DNA of 64,000 nt, taken from Polycyclovorans sp002706265. Its GTDB lineage: Bacteria; Pseudomonadota; Gammaproteobacteria; Nevskiales; Nevskiaceae. Of this stretch, positions 1-9,342 are shown piece by piece. Under the pieces are notes generated by a model. The model was not told where the DNA came from. It searched no databases and worked only from the letters and a program-made list of their open reading frames with translations. Position 1 is the stretch's first letter. Every line of letters begins with the position of its first letter. The position numbers and the translations under genes are program-made. Where the stretch lies: positions 186,001 through 250,000 of the forward strand of contig CAXBBM010000003.1 of the NCBI GenBank assembly GCA_963973915.1. The letters run 5' to 3'.

Positions 1-371
1 TCGAAGTCGAGCTGCGGCAGGGTGTCTTTCTGGGCCGTGGCGCAGAACTGGTTGATCTGCGTGAGCTGGTCGCTGTTGACCCGCTTGCAGTCGAAACAGT
101 CGTAGTCGTAGACCGGCTCGCGCAACTCGGGATAGATCGCCCGCGCCTTGCTGCGATTGTTGATGTGGTAGTAGATGCCCTCGGCGTCGCGGGCGATGTA
201 GCCGGCCCCCGAGATCGCGGCCAGGTCGTTGACGCGAAAGCGCATGTCCTGGGCCAGCCAGTCGCCGGCGAAGTAGGCGACGATGCCCCACAGCGCCACC
301 AGCGTCCAGAAGATCTGGCGTCCGCGCTGGGCCTGCGCGACCTGTTCTGCCGTGGGGGTGTCAGCGTTCAT
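1..371 (-). CDS. Membrane-anchored protein of unknown function (partial, C-terminus outside window)
   Basis: The reverse strand reads from an ATG at 371, preceded by an ACAGGAGC ribosome-binding site, and runs off the window edge after 123 codons. Residues about 19-39 form one hydrophobic segment, so the rest is probably held at the inner membrane with its C-terminal part outside. A CFDCK motif lies near residue 93. I do not recognise the family. It is divergent from the glutamate dehydrogenase gene, with about 185 bases between the starts. Since the C-terminus is missing, no function is proposed. Confidence 0.6.
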   Translation of the reverse strand, partial: MNADTPTAEQVAQAQRGRQIFWTLVALWGIVAYFAGDWLAQDMRFRVNDLAAISGAGYIARDAEGIYYHINNRSKARAIYPELREPVYDYDCFDCKRVNSDQLTQINQFCATAQKDTLPQLDF

Positions 372-557
372 GGAGGCGCTCCTGTGCCGGGCCAAAGGTC
401 GAGGCGGGTGGGGTCGGTGTCTGTCATCGGCGTGTCGTTGCCGCACACCATGATGCCTGTGTGCCTCCCGATTCAGCTGGGCAGGATAAGGTGAATCCGG
501 TTGTTCGATGGCGCCCCGACGTCTCGCAACTTAGAACCCGAACAAGGAGAGTCCCCC

Positions 558-3500
558 ATGGCGAACACCCCCGCGAAGGCCGCGTCACGCTGGCACGACG
601 CCCCCAAGGCGCAACGCGACTGGCTCGAAGCCTACTATCGCCAAGCCTCGAACGAGGTGATCAGCCTGTTCTCGACCTCGCAGTTGATCGACGCCGCGCT
701 GGCCCACCAGAAGCTGGCGGCCAAGGCGCCGCCGCCGCAGGGCAAGGCCGAATGGCTGACCGGCCCCGGCCCGCGTGAATACCGGCTGCTCACGGTGTGT
801 CCCGACCGGCCGTTTCTGGTCGACACCCTGCAACTCACCTTGCGCCGCCACGGCGCGCAGGTGATTGCCACCTTTCACCCGCAGCTGCGGCTGGACCGCA
901 GCGGCAAGACGCTCAAGGTCGGCGACGATGGGCCGCTGGAGTCGTTGATCCAGATTCATCTGCAATGGGCGCCGGCCGATGCCGACGCCGAACGGGCCCT
1001 GCGTGACGACATCACCGAGTCGCTGGCCGAACTGCGACATCTGGTCGACGACTTCGAGCCCATGTGCAAGGCGGCGCGCGACACCGCCACGGCCTGCCGC
1101 GCCGTGATCCAGGAGGACCTGAAAGAAGAAGCCGCCGAGGTCGCCGCCTTTCTCGACTGGCTGGTCGAAAGCCATTTCACCTTCTTTGCCGTGCAACCCA
1201 CCCAGCGATCGCCGGGCGCCTCCGGCTTCGAGCGTGACGAAGGCGCGAGCCTGGGACTGGCCGCGAAGGGCCGGCGGCTGGCGCACACCGACGACCTGAT
1301 GGCGCAGCGCAGCGAGCTGGATCGCTACACCGACTCCCGCCGCCTGCTGGTGGTCACGCAGTCGACGGTGCGCGCGCGGGTGCATCACGACGAACTGCTG
1401 GACGTGATTTCGGTGAAGCGGCTTGACGAGCAGGGCGAGGTGATCGGCACGATCCGCTTCATCGGCCTGTTCACCACCGATGTGTACATCGAGCGGCCGC
1501 GCCACATTCCGCTGCTGCGGCAACGGGTCAGCCAGGTGCTGGCGCGGGCCGGTTACGCCGAGGGCTCGCACAGCAGTCGTGCGCTGCGCGACACGCTGGC
1601 GATGCTGCCGCGCAGCGAGTTGTGGCAGTCCTCCGAAGACGAACTGTTTGCGCTGGGCACCGGCGTCATGGCCCTGCGGGACCGACACCAGTTGCGGCTG
1701 TTTCTGCGCCGTGACCGCTACGGCCGGTTCTTCTCGGCGCTGCTGTACCTGCCGCGTGACCGCTATGGCCGGGTCCTGCGTGATCGGCTGATCGACGCCT
1801 TGCAGGCCGAGCTGGGCGCCACCGACATTGATCGCCGCGTGGAGTTTCCGCGGGGCGGGCGCCATGCGCTGATCTATGTTCGGCTGACCACGCTCGATGC
1901 GCCGCCCATGCCCGACGATGTGAAGGCGCTGGAAACGCGTCTGCTGGCGCTCACCCAGACCTGGGCGGAGCGCCTGATCGCCCGCCTGGGCGAGACCGCC
2001 GAATCGGTGCAGCGCGCCCAGCAGTACGCCGAGGCCCTGCCGCCGGCCTACCAGGAGCGCACCGACCTCGACACCGCCATCGCCGACATCGCCACCCTGG
2101 AGCAGTTGCGTGACGCGCGACCGGTGATCATGCGGCTGCCGGTCAACGAGACAGCCGGCGACGACGCCGAAAGCTGTTTCACGCACCTGCGGCTGTTCAG
2201 CCGGGGTCAGCCCGCGGCCCTGTCGGAAGTGCTGCCCAAACTCGAAAACTTCGGGCTGTTCGTCACCGGGCAGTCGCCCACGGCGGTGGCGGCCACCGCC
2301 CGGCAGCCGCGCGCCTGGATCCATGAATTCGACGTGCGGCCCGTGGGGCGCTGCGCCGGCGCGCCCGCCGAACAGCAGCAGCGCATGGAGGCGGCCTTCG
2401 CCGCGCTGCTGGCCGACGAGATCGAAGATGACCCGCTCAACGCCCTGGTGCTCGCCGCCGGGCTGACCGCGCGTGAAACGGTGATCATCCGCACCGTGGT
2501 GCGCTATCTGGTGCAGACCGGGTTGCCGTACTCGCAGGCGTTCATCGAGCAGCAACTGGTGCGCCATCCGCAGGTGGCCGGCCTGCTGGTGCGGATGTTC
2601 CTCACCCAGTTTGATGGGCAGCGCACGTCTGAGGCCCGCGAGGCCGACGCCGAAGCGCTGAATGCCGAAATCGACGCCGCGCTCGACGCCGTGCCGGCAC
2701 TCGACACCGACCGCATCCTGCGCGCTGCCCGCTCGGTGGTGCGCGCCACCCTGCGCACCAACGTGGCCCTCGACAAACCGGTGCTGTCGATCAAGCTCGA
2801 CCCGACACAGATCAGCGAGCTGCCCAGACCGCTGCCGATGTTCGAGATCTTCGTCTACAGCCCGCAGATGGAAGGCGTGCACCTGCGCGGCGGCCGGGTG
2901 GCGCGCGGCGGTCTGCGCTGGTCCGACCGGCTGCAGGATTTCCGCACCGAAGTGCTGGGGCTGGTCAAGGCCCAGCAGGTGAAGAACAGCATCATCGTGC
3001 CGGTGGGCGCCAAGGGCGGCTTTGTCGTCAAGCGCGGGGACCGCAGCGATCGAGAGGCCTGGGGCAAGGCCGGGCGCGCGGCCTATGTCGATTTTCTGTG
3101 CGGCCTGCTCGACCTGACCGACAACCGCAAGGGCGACCAGATCGTGCCCCCCAAGGGCGTGGTGTGCCGTGACGCGCCCGACCCGTATCTGGTGGTGGCC
3201 GCCGACAAGGGCACCGCCCGCTTCTCTGACCTGGCCAATGAAACCGCCGCGACCTACGACTTCTGGCTGGGCGATGCCTTCGCTTCCGGCGGCAGCCAGG
3301 GCTACGACCACAAGAAAATGGGCATCACCGCACGCGGCGCCTGGGAAAGCGTGAAGCGCCACTTTCGCGAGATGGACCACGACATCCAGACCACACCGTT
3401 CAGCGTCGTCGGCGTTGGTGACATGAGCGGCGACGTGTTCGGCAACGGCATGCTGCTGTCGAAGCAGATTCGCCTGATCGCGGCGTTCGACCATCGCGAC

Positions 3501-5285
3501 ATTTTCATCGACCCCGATCCCGACCCGGCCACCTCGTTTGCCGAGCGCCAGCGGCTGTTCTCGCTGTCGCGGTCGAGTTGGGAGGACTACGACCGCTCGC
3601 TGATCTCCAGGGGCGGCGGCGTCTATTCGCGCAGCCGCAAAAAGATCGAACTCAGCGCCGCGGCGCAACAGGCCCTTGGCTGCGACAGCGCGCGCCTGAC
3701 GCCCTACGAACTGATGCGCGCCATTCTCAAGGCGCCGGTTGACCTGTTCTGGAACGGCGGCATTGGCACCTATGTGAAGGCCCGCCACGAAAGCCACGGC
3801 GACGTGGGCGACCGCGCCAACGACGCGGTGCGCGTCAACGGCAACGAACTGCGCGTCAAGGTGGTGGGCGAGGGCGGCAATCTGGGGCTCACGCAGGCCG
3901 GGCGGGTCGAGTTTGCGCTGGCCGGGGGGCGGGTGTTCACCGATGCCATTGACAACGCCGGCGGGGTGCACAGCTCCGATCGCGAGGTGAACATCAAGAT
4001 TCCGCTCAACCAGTTGATGCAGGCCGGGCGGCTCACCCGCAAGGTGCGCGACCCGCTGCTGGTGGCCATGACCGACGACCTGGCCGCCGCCGTGGTGCAC
4101 GACAACCTGGTGCAGTCGGCGGCGCTCAGCTTCGCGGTGGCCGAGCAGGCCGAACGCGGTGACGAGTACCTGAACCTGATCCGCGCGCTGGAGCAGGGCG
4201 GCGATCTCGACCGGGTGGTCGATGGCCTGCCCGACGAAGAAACCTGGCTCAGCCGTCGCCGCGGCGGTCAGGGCCTCACGGCGCCGGAACTGGCGGTGGT
4301 GCTGGCGCACACCAAGATCGCGCTGTTCGATGATCTGGTGGCCAGCGAGGTGCCCGATGACCCCGCCTTCACCGACGACCTGCTGGCCTACTTTCCGCCG
4401 CAGTTGGTGACGCGCTATCGCAAGGCACTGACCGGCCACCGGCTGCGGCGCGAGATCATCGCCACGATCCTCACCAACAGCGTCTGCAATCGTATGGGCG
4501 CGCCGTTCGCGCATCGGCTGGCCAGTGAAATCGGCGTCAGCCGTGCGCAGGTGGTGCACGCCTGGCTGGTGGCCACGCGGCTGGTCAACGTGGACGATGA
4601 ATGGGCCTGGCTGGACACGCCGCGGGTCGGGCAATTCGCCTTGCGGCAGTCGTATCAGCGCCGGGTGTCGGGCCTGCTCAAGCACCTGACCCGCAGCCTG
4701 CTGATTCGCCGAGAAGGGCCGCCCACCGCGCTGGCTGACGAGGTCAAACGCCATGCGGTGTTCGCCAGGCGACTCAAGCAGGACGATTTCGCCGCGCAGT
4801 TGCCCACGCGGTATGCCGAGAATCACCGCGCGGCCGTGGCCACCCTGCGTGACGAGGGGCACGACCCCGACGTGGCCGAAGGACTGGCCAAGACGCGCTA
4901 CCTGGGCGTGCTGCCCGATCTGGTGTCGATCAAGGATGCGGTTGACGCCCCGCCGGCACAGGTGGCGCACCGCTTCTTCGCGGTGGGCGATCGTTTCGAC
5001 CTGCCCGGTCTGCATGCCGCCCTGACCGGCTCGCAGGTGGACGGCCGCTGGCCGGCGCTGGCGCGCGTGGAATTGCGCGAAGACCTGTTCGCCGCCCAGC
5101 GTGACCTGACCCTCAGCGTGCTGGCTGCGCCCAGTGTCGAGGCCTGGGAAAAGCGCCATGCCAAGGCGCTGGCCACCGCGGACGAGCGCCTCGCCCTGCT
5201 GCGGGGTGACGAGGGCGATCCGTTCATTCGCCTCGGCATTGCGGCGCGCGCGCTGAACCGCCTGGCGGCCCAGTTGGCGCCCTGA
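558..5285 (+). CDS. gdhB: NAD-specific glutamate dehydrogenase, large (180 kDa class)
   Basis: This 1575-residue protein belongs to the giant NAD-dependent glutamate dehydrogenase family, which oxidatively deaminates glutamate to 2-oxoglutarate for catabolism. The family length is about 1600 residues. A long N-terminal regulatory part (about residues 1-700) precedes the catalytic domain. Recognisable dehydrogenase blocks are GLRWSDRLQDFRTEVLGL near residue 784, GAKGGFVVKR near 816 and the nucleotide-binding GEGGNLGLTQAGR near 1103. The ATG at 558 is chosen because AAGGAGA lies 7 bases upstream; in-frame alternative starts further upstream lack one. It is a single-gene unit, convergent with the metallopeptidase downstream. 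Very strong GC bias makes long antisense open frames over the gene; these are not genes. Confidence 0.95.
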   Translation: MANTPAKAASRWHDAPKAQRDWLEAYYRQASNEVISLFSTSQLIDAALAHQKLAAKAPPPQGKAEWLTGPGPREYRLLTVCPDRPFLVDTLQLTLRRHGAQVIATFHPQLRLDRSGKTLKVGDDGPLESLIQIHLQWAPADADAERALRDDITESLAELRHLVDDFEPMCKAARDTATACRAVIQEDLKEEAAEVAAFLDWLVESHFTFFAVQPTQRSPGASGFERDEGASLGLAAKGRRLAHTDDLMAQRSELDRYTDSRRLLVVTQSTVRARVHHDELLDVISVKRLDEQGEVIGTIRFIGLFTTDVYIERPRHIPLLRQRVSQVLARAGYAEGSHSSRALRDTLAMLPRSELWQSSEDELFALGTGVMALRDRHQLRLFLRRDRYGRFFSALLYLPRDRYGRVLRDRLIDALQAELGATDIDRRVEFPRGGRHALIYVRLTTLDAPPMPDDVKALETRLLALTQTWAERLIARLGETAESVQRAQQYAEALPPAYQERTDLDTAIADIATLEQLRDARPVIMRLPVNETAGDDAESCFTHLRLFSRGQPAALSEVLPKLENFGLFVTGQSPTAVAATARQPRAWIHEFDVRPVGRCAGAPAEQQQRMEAAFAALLADEIEDDPLNALVLAAGLTARETVIIRTVVRYLVQTGLPYSQAFIEQQLVRHPQVAGLLVRMFLTQFDGQRTSEAREADAEALNAEIDAALDAVPALDTDRILRAARSVVRATLRTNVALDKPVLSIKLDPTQISELPRPLPMFEIFVYSPQMEGVHLRGGRVARGGLRWSDRLQDFRTEVLGLVKAQQVKNSIIVPVGAKGGFVVKRGDRSDREAWGKAGRAAYVDFLCGLLDLTDNRKGDQIVPPKGVVCRDAPDPYLVVAADKGTARFSDLANETAATYDFWLGDAFASGGSQGYDHKKMGITARGAWESVKRHFREMDHDIQTTPFSVVGVGDMSGDVFGNGMLLSKQIRLIAAFDHRDIFIDPDPDPATSFAERQRLFSLSRSSWEDYDRSLISRGGGVYSRSRKKIELSAAAQQALGCDSARLTPYELMRAILKAPVDLFWNGGIGTYVKARHESHGDVGDRANDAVRVNGNELRVKVVGEGGNLGLTQAGRVEFALAGGRVFTDAIDNAGGVHSSDREVNIKIPLNQLMQAGRLTRKVRDPLLVAMTDDLAAAVVHDNLVQSAALSFAVAEQAERGDEYLNLIRALEQGGDLDRVVDGLPDEETWLSRRRGGQGLTAPELAVVLAHTKIALFDDLVASEVPDDPAFTDDLLAYFPPQLVTRYRKALTGHRLRREIIATILTNSVCNRMGAPFAHRLASEIGVSRAQVVHAWLVATRLVNVDDEWAWLDTPRVGQFALRQSYQRRVSGLLKHLTRSLLIRREGPPTALADEVKRHAVFARRLKQDDFAAQLPTRYAENHRAAVATLRDEGHDPDVAEGLAKTRYLGVLPDLVSIKDAVDAPPAQVAHRFFAVGDRFDLPGLHAALTGSQVDGRWPALARVELREDLFAAQRDLTLSVLAAPSVEAWEKRHAKALATADERLALLRGDEGDPFIRLGIAARALNRLAAQLAP

Positions 5286-5337
5286 ACGGCCGCGGCGGCC
5301 GCGCCCCGGCGTGCCGGGGGCGGCGCGGCGCAGCGCC

Positions 5338-6405
5338 TCAGTTGCGGGTGACGGTGTCGTGCACGAAGCGCAATTTTTCGATCACCGGCGGCGCCAGCAC
5401 GAACGGGTATCCGTCGGCCAGGCCCATGCTGCGGTTGAGGTTGTTGAGCGCGTAGATCAGCGCCAGCCAGTCTTCAATCATCAGGTCGAAGGGGCGGGCG
5501 GGGTGGAAGCCGCTGCGCGGCGCTGTCATCTGCGGCTCGTCGGAGCGGCTGGGCCGCAGTGAGAAGCCGCAGGCGGCGGCGGTGTCGAGCGAGTCGGTCA
5601 TGTGCAGGTAGTGCGCCCAGGTTTCGGCCCAGTCTTCCCACGGGTGGGTGCTGGCGTAGCTGGTCACATGCTGTTGCTGCCAGTCGGCGCGCGGGCCCTG
5701 GTCGTAATGCCGCTGGAGCGCGGCGGCGTAGTCCTCGCGTTCGTCGCCGAAGCGCTGGCGAAATGCGCTGAGCCACGCGTGGTCGGGGCTGAACAGGTCC
5801 CAGTAATAGTGACCCACCTCGTGGCGAAAGTGGCCGAGCAGGGTGCGATAGGGCTCGCGCATGGCCAGCCGCCGACGCTCGCGTTCGAGGTCGTCGGCCT
5901 CGGCGATGTTGATGGTGATCACCCCATTTTGATGTCCGGTGAGCACCGCGCCGCCGTCCTGGGTTTCGCCGCTGTCGCTGAGAAAGTCGAAGGCAAGGCC
6001 GTTTTCAGCATCGTCGAGATGGCTGTTCAGCGGCAGATTCAGTTGCAGCAGGCTGTGCACCAGGCGCCGCTTGGCCACCTCCAGCTTGCCCCAGGCTTCG
6101 AGGTTTCCGGGCTGGTCCTGATTGGGCAAAACCCGCGTGAGGCGGCAGGCGCGGCACAGGCTGTGCGGCGCGTCTGCCGGCAGCGCCCAGTTGCAGACGC
6201 CGTTCAGGGCGTAGTTGTCACACAGCCGGTAGCGGCGGTTGTTCGAGGCGGGCGACAGCGAGCGCCACTGCCCGTTGCCCTCCGGCGCGAGGGCGGCCAT
6301 GTCGCCCACGTCGGGCAGGTAGGCCAGCGCATGGCCGCAACTCAGACAGCTCACGTTCTCGAAAAAAACCGTGTGCTGGCAGTGGTCGCAGTGAAAAACG
6401 TTCAT
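5338..6405 (-). CDS. Zinc-ribbon putative zinc metallopeptidase (DUF2248 / Peptidase_Mx type)
   Basis: The 355-residue protein opens with a zinc ribbon (CDHC and CLSC pairs within the first 25 residues), followed by a second Cys-rich patch including CRAC. A gluzincin-like HEVGHYYWD motif (HExxH) lies in the middle. A downstream acidic stretch could supply the third metal ligand. This arrangement is typical of the putative zinc-binding metallopeptidase family whose substrate is not established. The ATG at 6405 is preferred over an upstream in-frame start because the zinc ribbon starts immediately after it. It lacks a signal peptide, so it is probably cytoplasmic. It is transcribed in the same direction as clpB, 168 bases downstream of it. 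Confidence 0.8.
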   Translation of the reverse strand: MNVFHCDHCQHTVFFENVSCLSCGHALAYLPDVGDMAALAPEGNGQWRSLSPASNNRRYRLCDNYALNGVCNWALPADAPHSLCRACRLTRVLPNQDQPGNLEAWGKLEVAKRRLVHSLLQLNLPLNSHLDDAENGLAFDFLSDSGETQDGGAVLTGHQNGVITINIAEADDLERERRRLAMREPYRTLLGHFRHEVGHYYWDLFSPDHAWLSAFRQRFGDEREDYAAALQRHYDQGPRADWQQQHVTSYASTHPWEDWAETWAHYLHMTDSLDTAAACGFSLRPSRSDEPQMTAPRSGFHPARPFDLMIEDWLALIYALNNLNRSMGLADGYPFVLAPPVIEKLRFVHDTVTRN

Positions 6406-6510
6406 GGCGTGCTCGTGATGGCGGGGCGGCGGGTGTACCACGGTGCGGCCTGACGCGGGCTGACTTGATCAGCGGCCTCGCCGGGCTGCGGGGTCGACGC
6501 CCAGGCGCCC

Positions 6511-6544
6511 GGGCCGGGTGCAGTCTCGCCGATGCACCCGGCCC
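6511..6544. terminator. Stem-loop between clpB and the metallopeptidase gene
   Basis: A perfect 12-base inverted repeat (GGGCCGGGTGCA at 6511-6522, complement at 6533-6544) with a 10-base loop lies just after the clpB stop codon. A smaller GC-rich repeat sits next to it. There is no T-run, so it may be a weak terminator, an mRNA 3'-end stabiliser or another structured element. Confidence 0.4.
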
Positions 6545-6573
6545 ATCAACCCCGCCCGGCCCCTGCCGGGTGC

Positions 6574-9192
6574 TCAGTGCGGACGGCTCACCTCGAACAC
6601 CAGTTGGCCCGTCGGCCCCGGACCCGCATCGGCGGTGACGACGTCCCCGCTGGCGAAGCGGCCCGCGAGGACTTCGCTGGCCAGTGGATTCTCCACCTGA
6701 TGCTGGATGGCCCGCTTCAGCGGCCGGGCGCCGTACACCGGGTCGAAGCCGGCTTCTGCCAGCCGGTCGAGCGCGGCGTCGGTAAACCGCAGGGTCATGC
6801 CGCGCTCGGCCAGCCGCTGGATGACGCGCTGCGTCTGGATGGCGGCAATGGCGCGGATCTCCCGGCTGCCCAGCGGGTGGAAGACCACCGACTCGTCGAT
6901 GCGGTTGATGAATTCCGGACGGAAGTGCTGGCCGACCACCGCCATCACCGCCTCCTTGATCGCGGCATAGTCGCTGTCGGTGCCGGTCTTGCCCATCAGC
7001 TCCTGGATCAGGCTGGAGCCCAGGTTGGAGGTCATCACCACCACGGCGTTGCGGAAGTCCACGGTGCGGCCCTGGCCGTCGGTGAGACGGCCGTCATCCA
7101 GCACCTGCAACAGCACGTTGAACACGTCGGGATGCGCCTTCTCGACCTCGTCGAGCAGGATCACCGAGTAGGGATGGCGCCGCACCGCCTCGGTGAGCGT
7201 GCCGCCCTGGTCATAGCCGACATAGCCCGGCGGCGCGCCGATCAGCCGGCTCACGCTGTGGCGCTCCATGAACTCGCTCATGTCGATGCGCACCATCGCG
7301 TCTTCGCTGTCGAACAGGAAGCCGGCCAGCGCCTTGCACAGCTCGGTCTTGCCAACGCCGGTGGGCCCCAGAAACAGGAACGAACCGATGGGTCGGTTGG
7401 GGTCTGACAGGCCCGCGCGGGAGCGGCGGATGGCATTGGCAACCGCGCTGATCGCCTCGGCCTGGCTGACCACGCGTTGCCCCAGCGCCTCTTCCATGCG
7501 CAGCAGCTTGTCGCGCTCGCCTTCGAGCAGTTTCGAGACCGGAATGCCGGTCCAGCGCGCCACGATGTCGGCAATTTCATCCTCGGTGACGCGGGTGCGC
7601 ACCAGCTTCGACTCGGGCGCGGGGGCGCTGGCGTCACGCTCGGCGGCGGCGGCCAACTGCTTTTCGAGTTCGGGAATCTTGCCGTACTGCAGTTCGGCCA
7701 TTTGCGTCAGGTCGCCGCTGCGGCGTGCCGCGTCAAGCTCAAGGCGCGCCTTCTCCAGCGCCTCCTTGACCTGGGCGCTGCCGGCGATGGTGGACTTCTC
7801 GGCCTTCCATTGCTCGTCAAGGTCGGCGTATTCCAGTTCGAGCTTGGCGATGTCGTCTTCCAGCGCGGCGAGCGAGCGCCGGGCGCCCTCGTCCTTTTCT
7901 TTCTTCAGTGCTTCGCGCTCGATCTTGAGCTGGATCAGCCGCCGGTGCAGGCGGTCGAGCGACTCGGGCTTGGAGTCGATTTCGATGCGGATGCGCGAGG
8001 CCGCCTCGTCCATCAGGTCGATGGCCTTGTCGGGCAGATTGCGGTCGGTGATGTAGCGGTGGCTGAGTTGCGCGGCGGCGATCAGTGCACCGTCGGTGAT
8101 GTCGACGCCGTGGTGCACCTCGTAGCGCTCCTTGAGGCCGCGCAGAATGGCGATGCTGTCTTCGACGCTGGGCTCGCCCACCGTCACTTTCTGGAAGCGG
8201 CGCTCCAGCGCGGCGTCCTTTTCGATGTACTTGCGGTACTCATCCAGCGTGGTGGCGCCGATGCAGTGCAGCTCGCCGCGCGCAAGCGCCGGCTTGAGCA
8301 TGTTGCCGGCATCCATGGCGCCGTCGGCCTTGCCGGCCCCGACCAGGGTGTGGATTTCGTCGATGAACAGAATCACGTTGCCGTCCTGCTTTGACAGGTC
8401 GGTGAGCACCGCCTTGAGGCGCTCTTCGAACTCGCCGCGAAACTTGGCGCCGGCGATCAGCGCACCGAGATCCAGCGACAGCAGTTCCCGGCCCTTGAGC
8501 GACTCGGGCACCTCGCCATCGACGATGCGCTGCGCCAGCCCTTCGACGATGGCCGTCTTGCCGACGCCGGGCTCACCGATCAGGGCCGGGTTGTTCTTGG
8601 TGCGGCGGCTGAGCACCTGGATGACGCGGCGGATTTCCTCGTCGCGGCCGATCACCGGGTCCAGCTTGCCGCTCTTGGCCCGCTCGGTGAGGTTGATGGT
8701 GTATTTCTGCAGGGCCTGACGCTGGTCTTCGGCATCGGCCGAGTCGGTGCTCTGCCCGCCGCGCACCGCGTCGATGGCGCGCGAAATGGTCTCGGGCGTG
8801 GCGCCGTGCTGCTTCAGCAACTGCCCGAGGCGGCCGCTGTCCTGGGTGGCGGCCAGCACGAACAGTTCGCTGGCAATGTACTGGTCATTGCGCTGCTGCG
8901 CGGCCTTGTCGGCCAGGTTGAGCACGCGGCCCAGTTCTTGCCCGACCTGCACATTGCCATCGGCCTGGCCCACTTTGGGCAGCGCGGCCAAGGCCTCGTT
9001 CAGGGCCTTGCGAAAGGCGGGCAGGGCCACACCGGACTGCGCCAGCAAGGGGGTGGTCGAACCCTGGGGCTGATCGAGCAGGGCGGCCATGACGTGCACC
9101 GGCTCGATGGCGGGATGATCGCGTCCCACGGCCAGGCTCTGGGCATCGGCCAGGGCCTGCTGGAAGCGGGTGGTGAGTTTGTCCATGCGCAT
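6574..9192 (-). CDS. clpB: ATP-dependent chaperone ClpB (Hsp104-type disaggregase)
   Basis: This 872-residue AAA+ protein resolves protein aggregates together with the DnaK system. It has the ClpN double repeat (about residues 1-150), Walker A GEPGVGKTA near 206 with Walker B FIDEIHTLVGAG, a long coiled-coil middle domain (about 400-530), and a second AAA+ module with GPTGVGKTEL near 609. Its length is slightly above the usual 857-865. The ATG at 9192 fits the family N-terminus (MRMDKLTTRF) and has a GGAGA site upstream; an in-frame start further upstream has no support. A sigma-32-like promoter lies about 40-65 bases upstream. It is divergent from the exopolysaccharide operon. Confidence 0.97.
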   Translation of the reverse strand: MRMDKLTTRFQQALADAQSLAVGRDHPAIEPVHVMAALLDQPQGSTTPLLAQSGVALPAFRKALNEALAALPKVGQADGNVQVGQELGRVLNLADKAAQQRNDQYIASELFVLAATQDSGRLGQLLKQHGATPETISRAIDAVRGGQSTDSADAEDQRQALQKYTINLTERAKSGKLDPVIGRDEEIRRVIQVLSRRTKNNPALIGEPGVGKTAIVEGLAQRIVDGEVPESLKGRELLSLDLGALIAGAKFRGEFEERLKAVLTDLSKQDGNVILFIDEIHTLVGAGKADGAMDAGNMLKPALARGELHCIGATTLDEYRKYIEKDAALERRFQKVTVGEPSVEDSIAILRGLKERYEVHHGVDITDGALIAAAQLSHRYITDRNLPDKAIDLMDEAASRIRIEIDSKPESLDRLHRRLIQLKIEREALKKEKDEGARRSLAALEDDIAKLELEYADLDEQWKAEKSTIAGSAQVKEALEKARLELDAARRSGDLTQMAELQYGKIPELEKQLAAAAERDASAPAPESKLVRTRVTEDEIADIVARWTGIPVSKLLEGERDKLLRMEEALGQRVVSQAEAISAVANAIRRSRAGLSDPNRPIGSFLFLGPTGVGKTELCKALAGFLFDSEDAMVRIDMSEFMERHSVSRLIGAPPGYVGYDQGGTLTEAVRRHPYSVILLDEVEKAHPDVFNVLLQVLDDGRLTDGQGRTVDFRNAVVVMTSNLGSSLIQELMGKTGTDSDYAAIKEAVMAVVGQHFRPEFINRIDESVVFHPLGSREIRAIAAIQTQRVIQRLAERGMTLRFTDAALDRLAEAGFDPVYGARPLKRAIQHQVENPLASEVLAGRFASGDVVTADAGPGPTGQLVFEVSRPH

Positions 9193-9230
9193 TTCGGTCT
9201 CCAATGTGAAACGCTTTCGGCGTGATCGAA

Positions 9231-9257
9231 CAATGGTGCTCAACCCGGCGTTTTCAA
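9231..9257 (-). promoter_or_regulatory. Predicted sigma-32 heat-shock promoter of clpB
   Basis: Read on the minus strand, TTGAAA (9257-9252) is followed after 13 bases by CACCATTG (9238-9231). This closely resembles the RpoH consensus CTTGAAA / CCCCATNT with permitted spacing. The -10 element is about 40 bases upstream of the clpB start. The hsp20 gene has a matching element, which supports both calls. Confidence 0.6.
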
Positions 9258-9342
9258 TTGCCGTGGTGGCCGTTGGGCGGCGTGCGTGGACCGCGTATCA
9301 TCGGGCCATTCCGTTACCGCGCCGGGTCTGTTCTTCTCGTTG

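Noticed and set aside
585..5159. 1500-codon open frame antisense to gdhB
   Set aside because: A shadow of the third-position GC bias of the sense gene; its translation is low-complexity (Arg, Gln, His, Gly rich) and matches no family.
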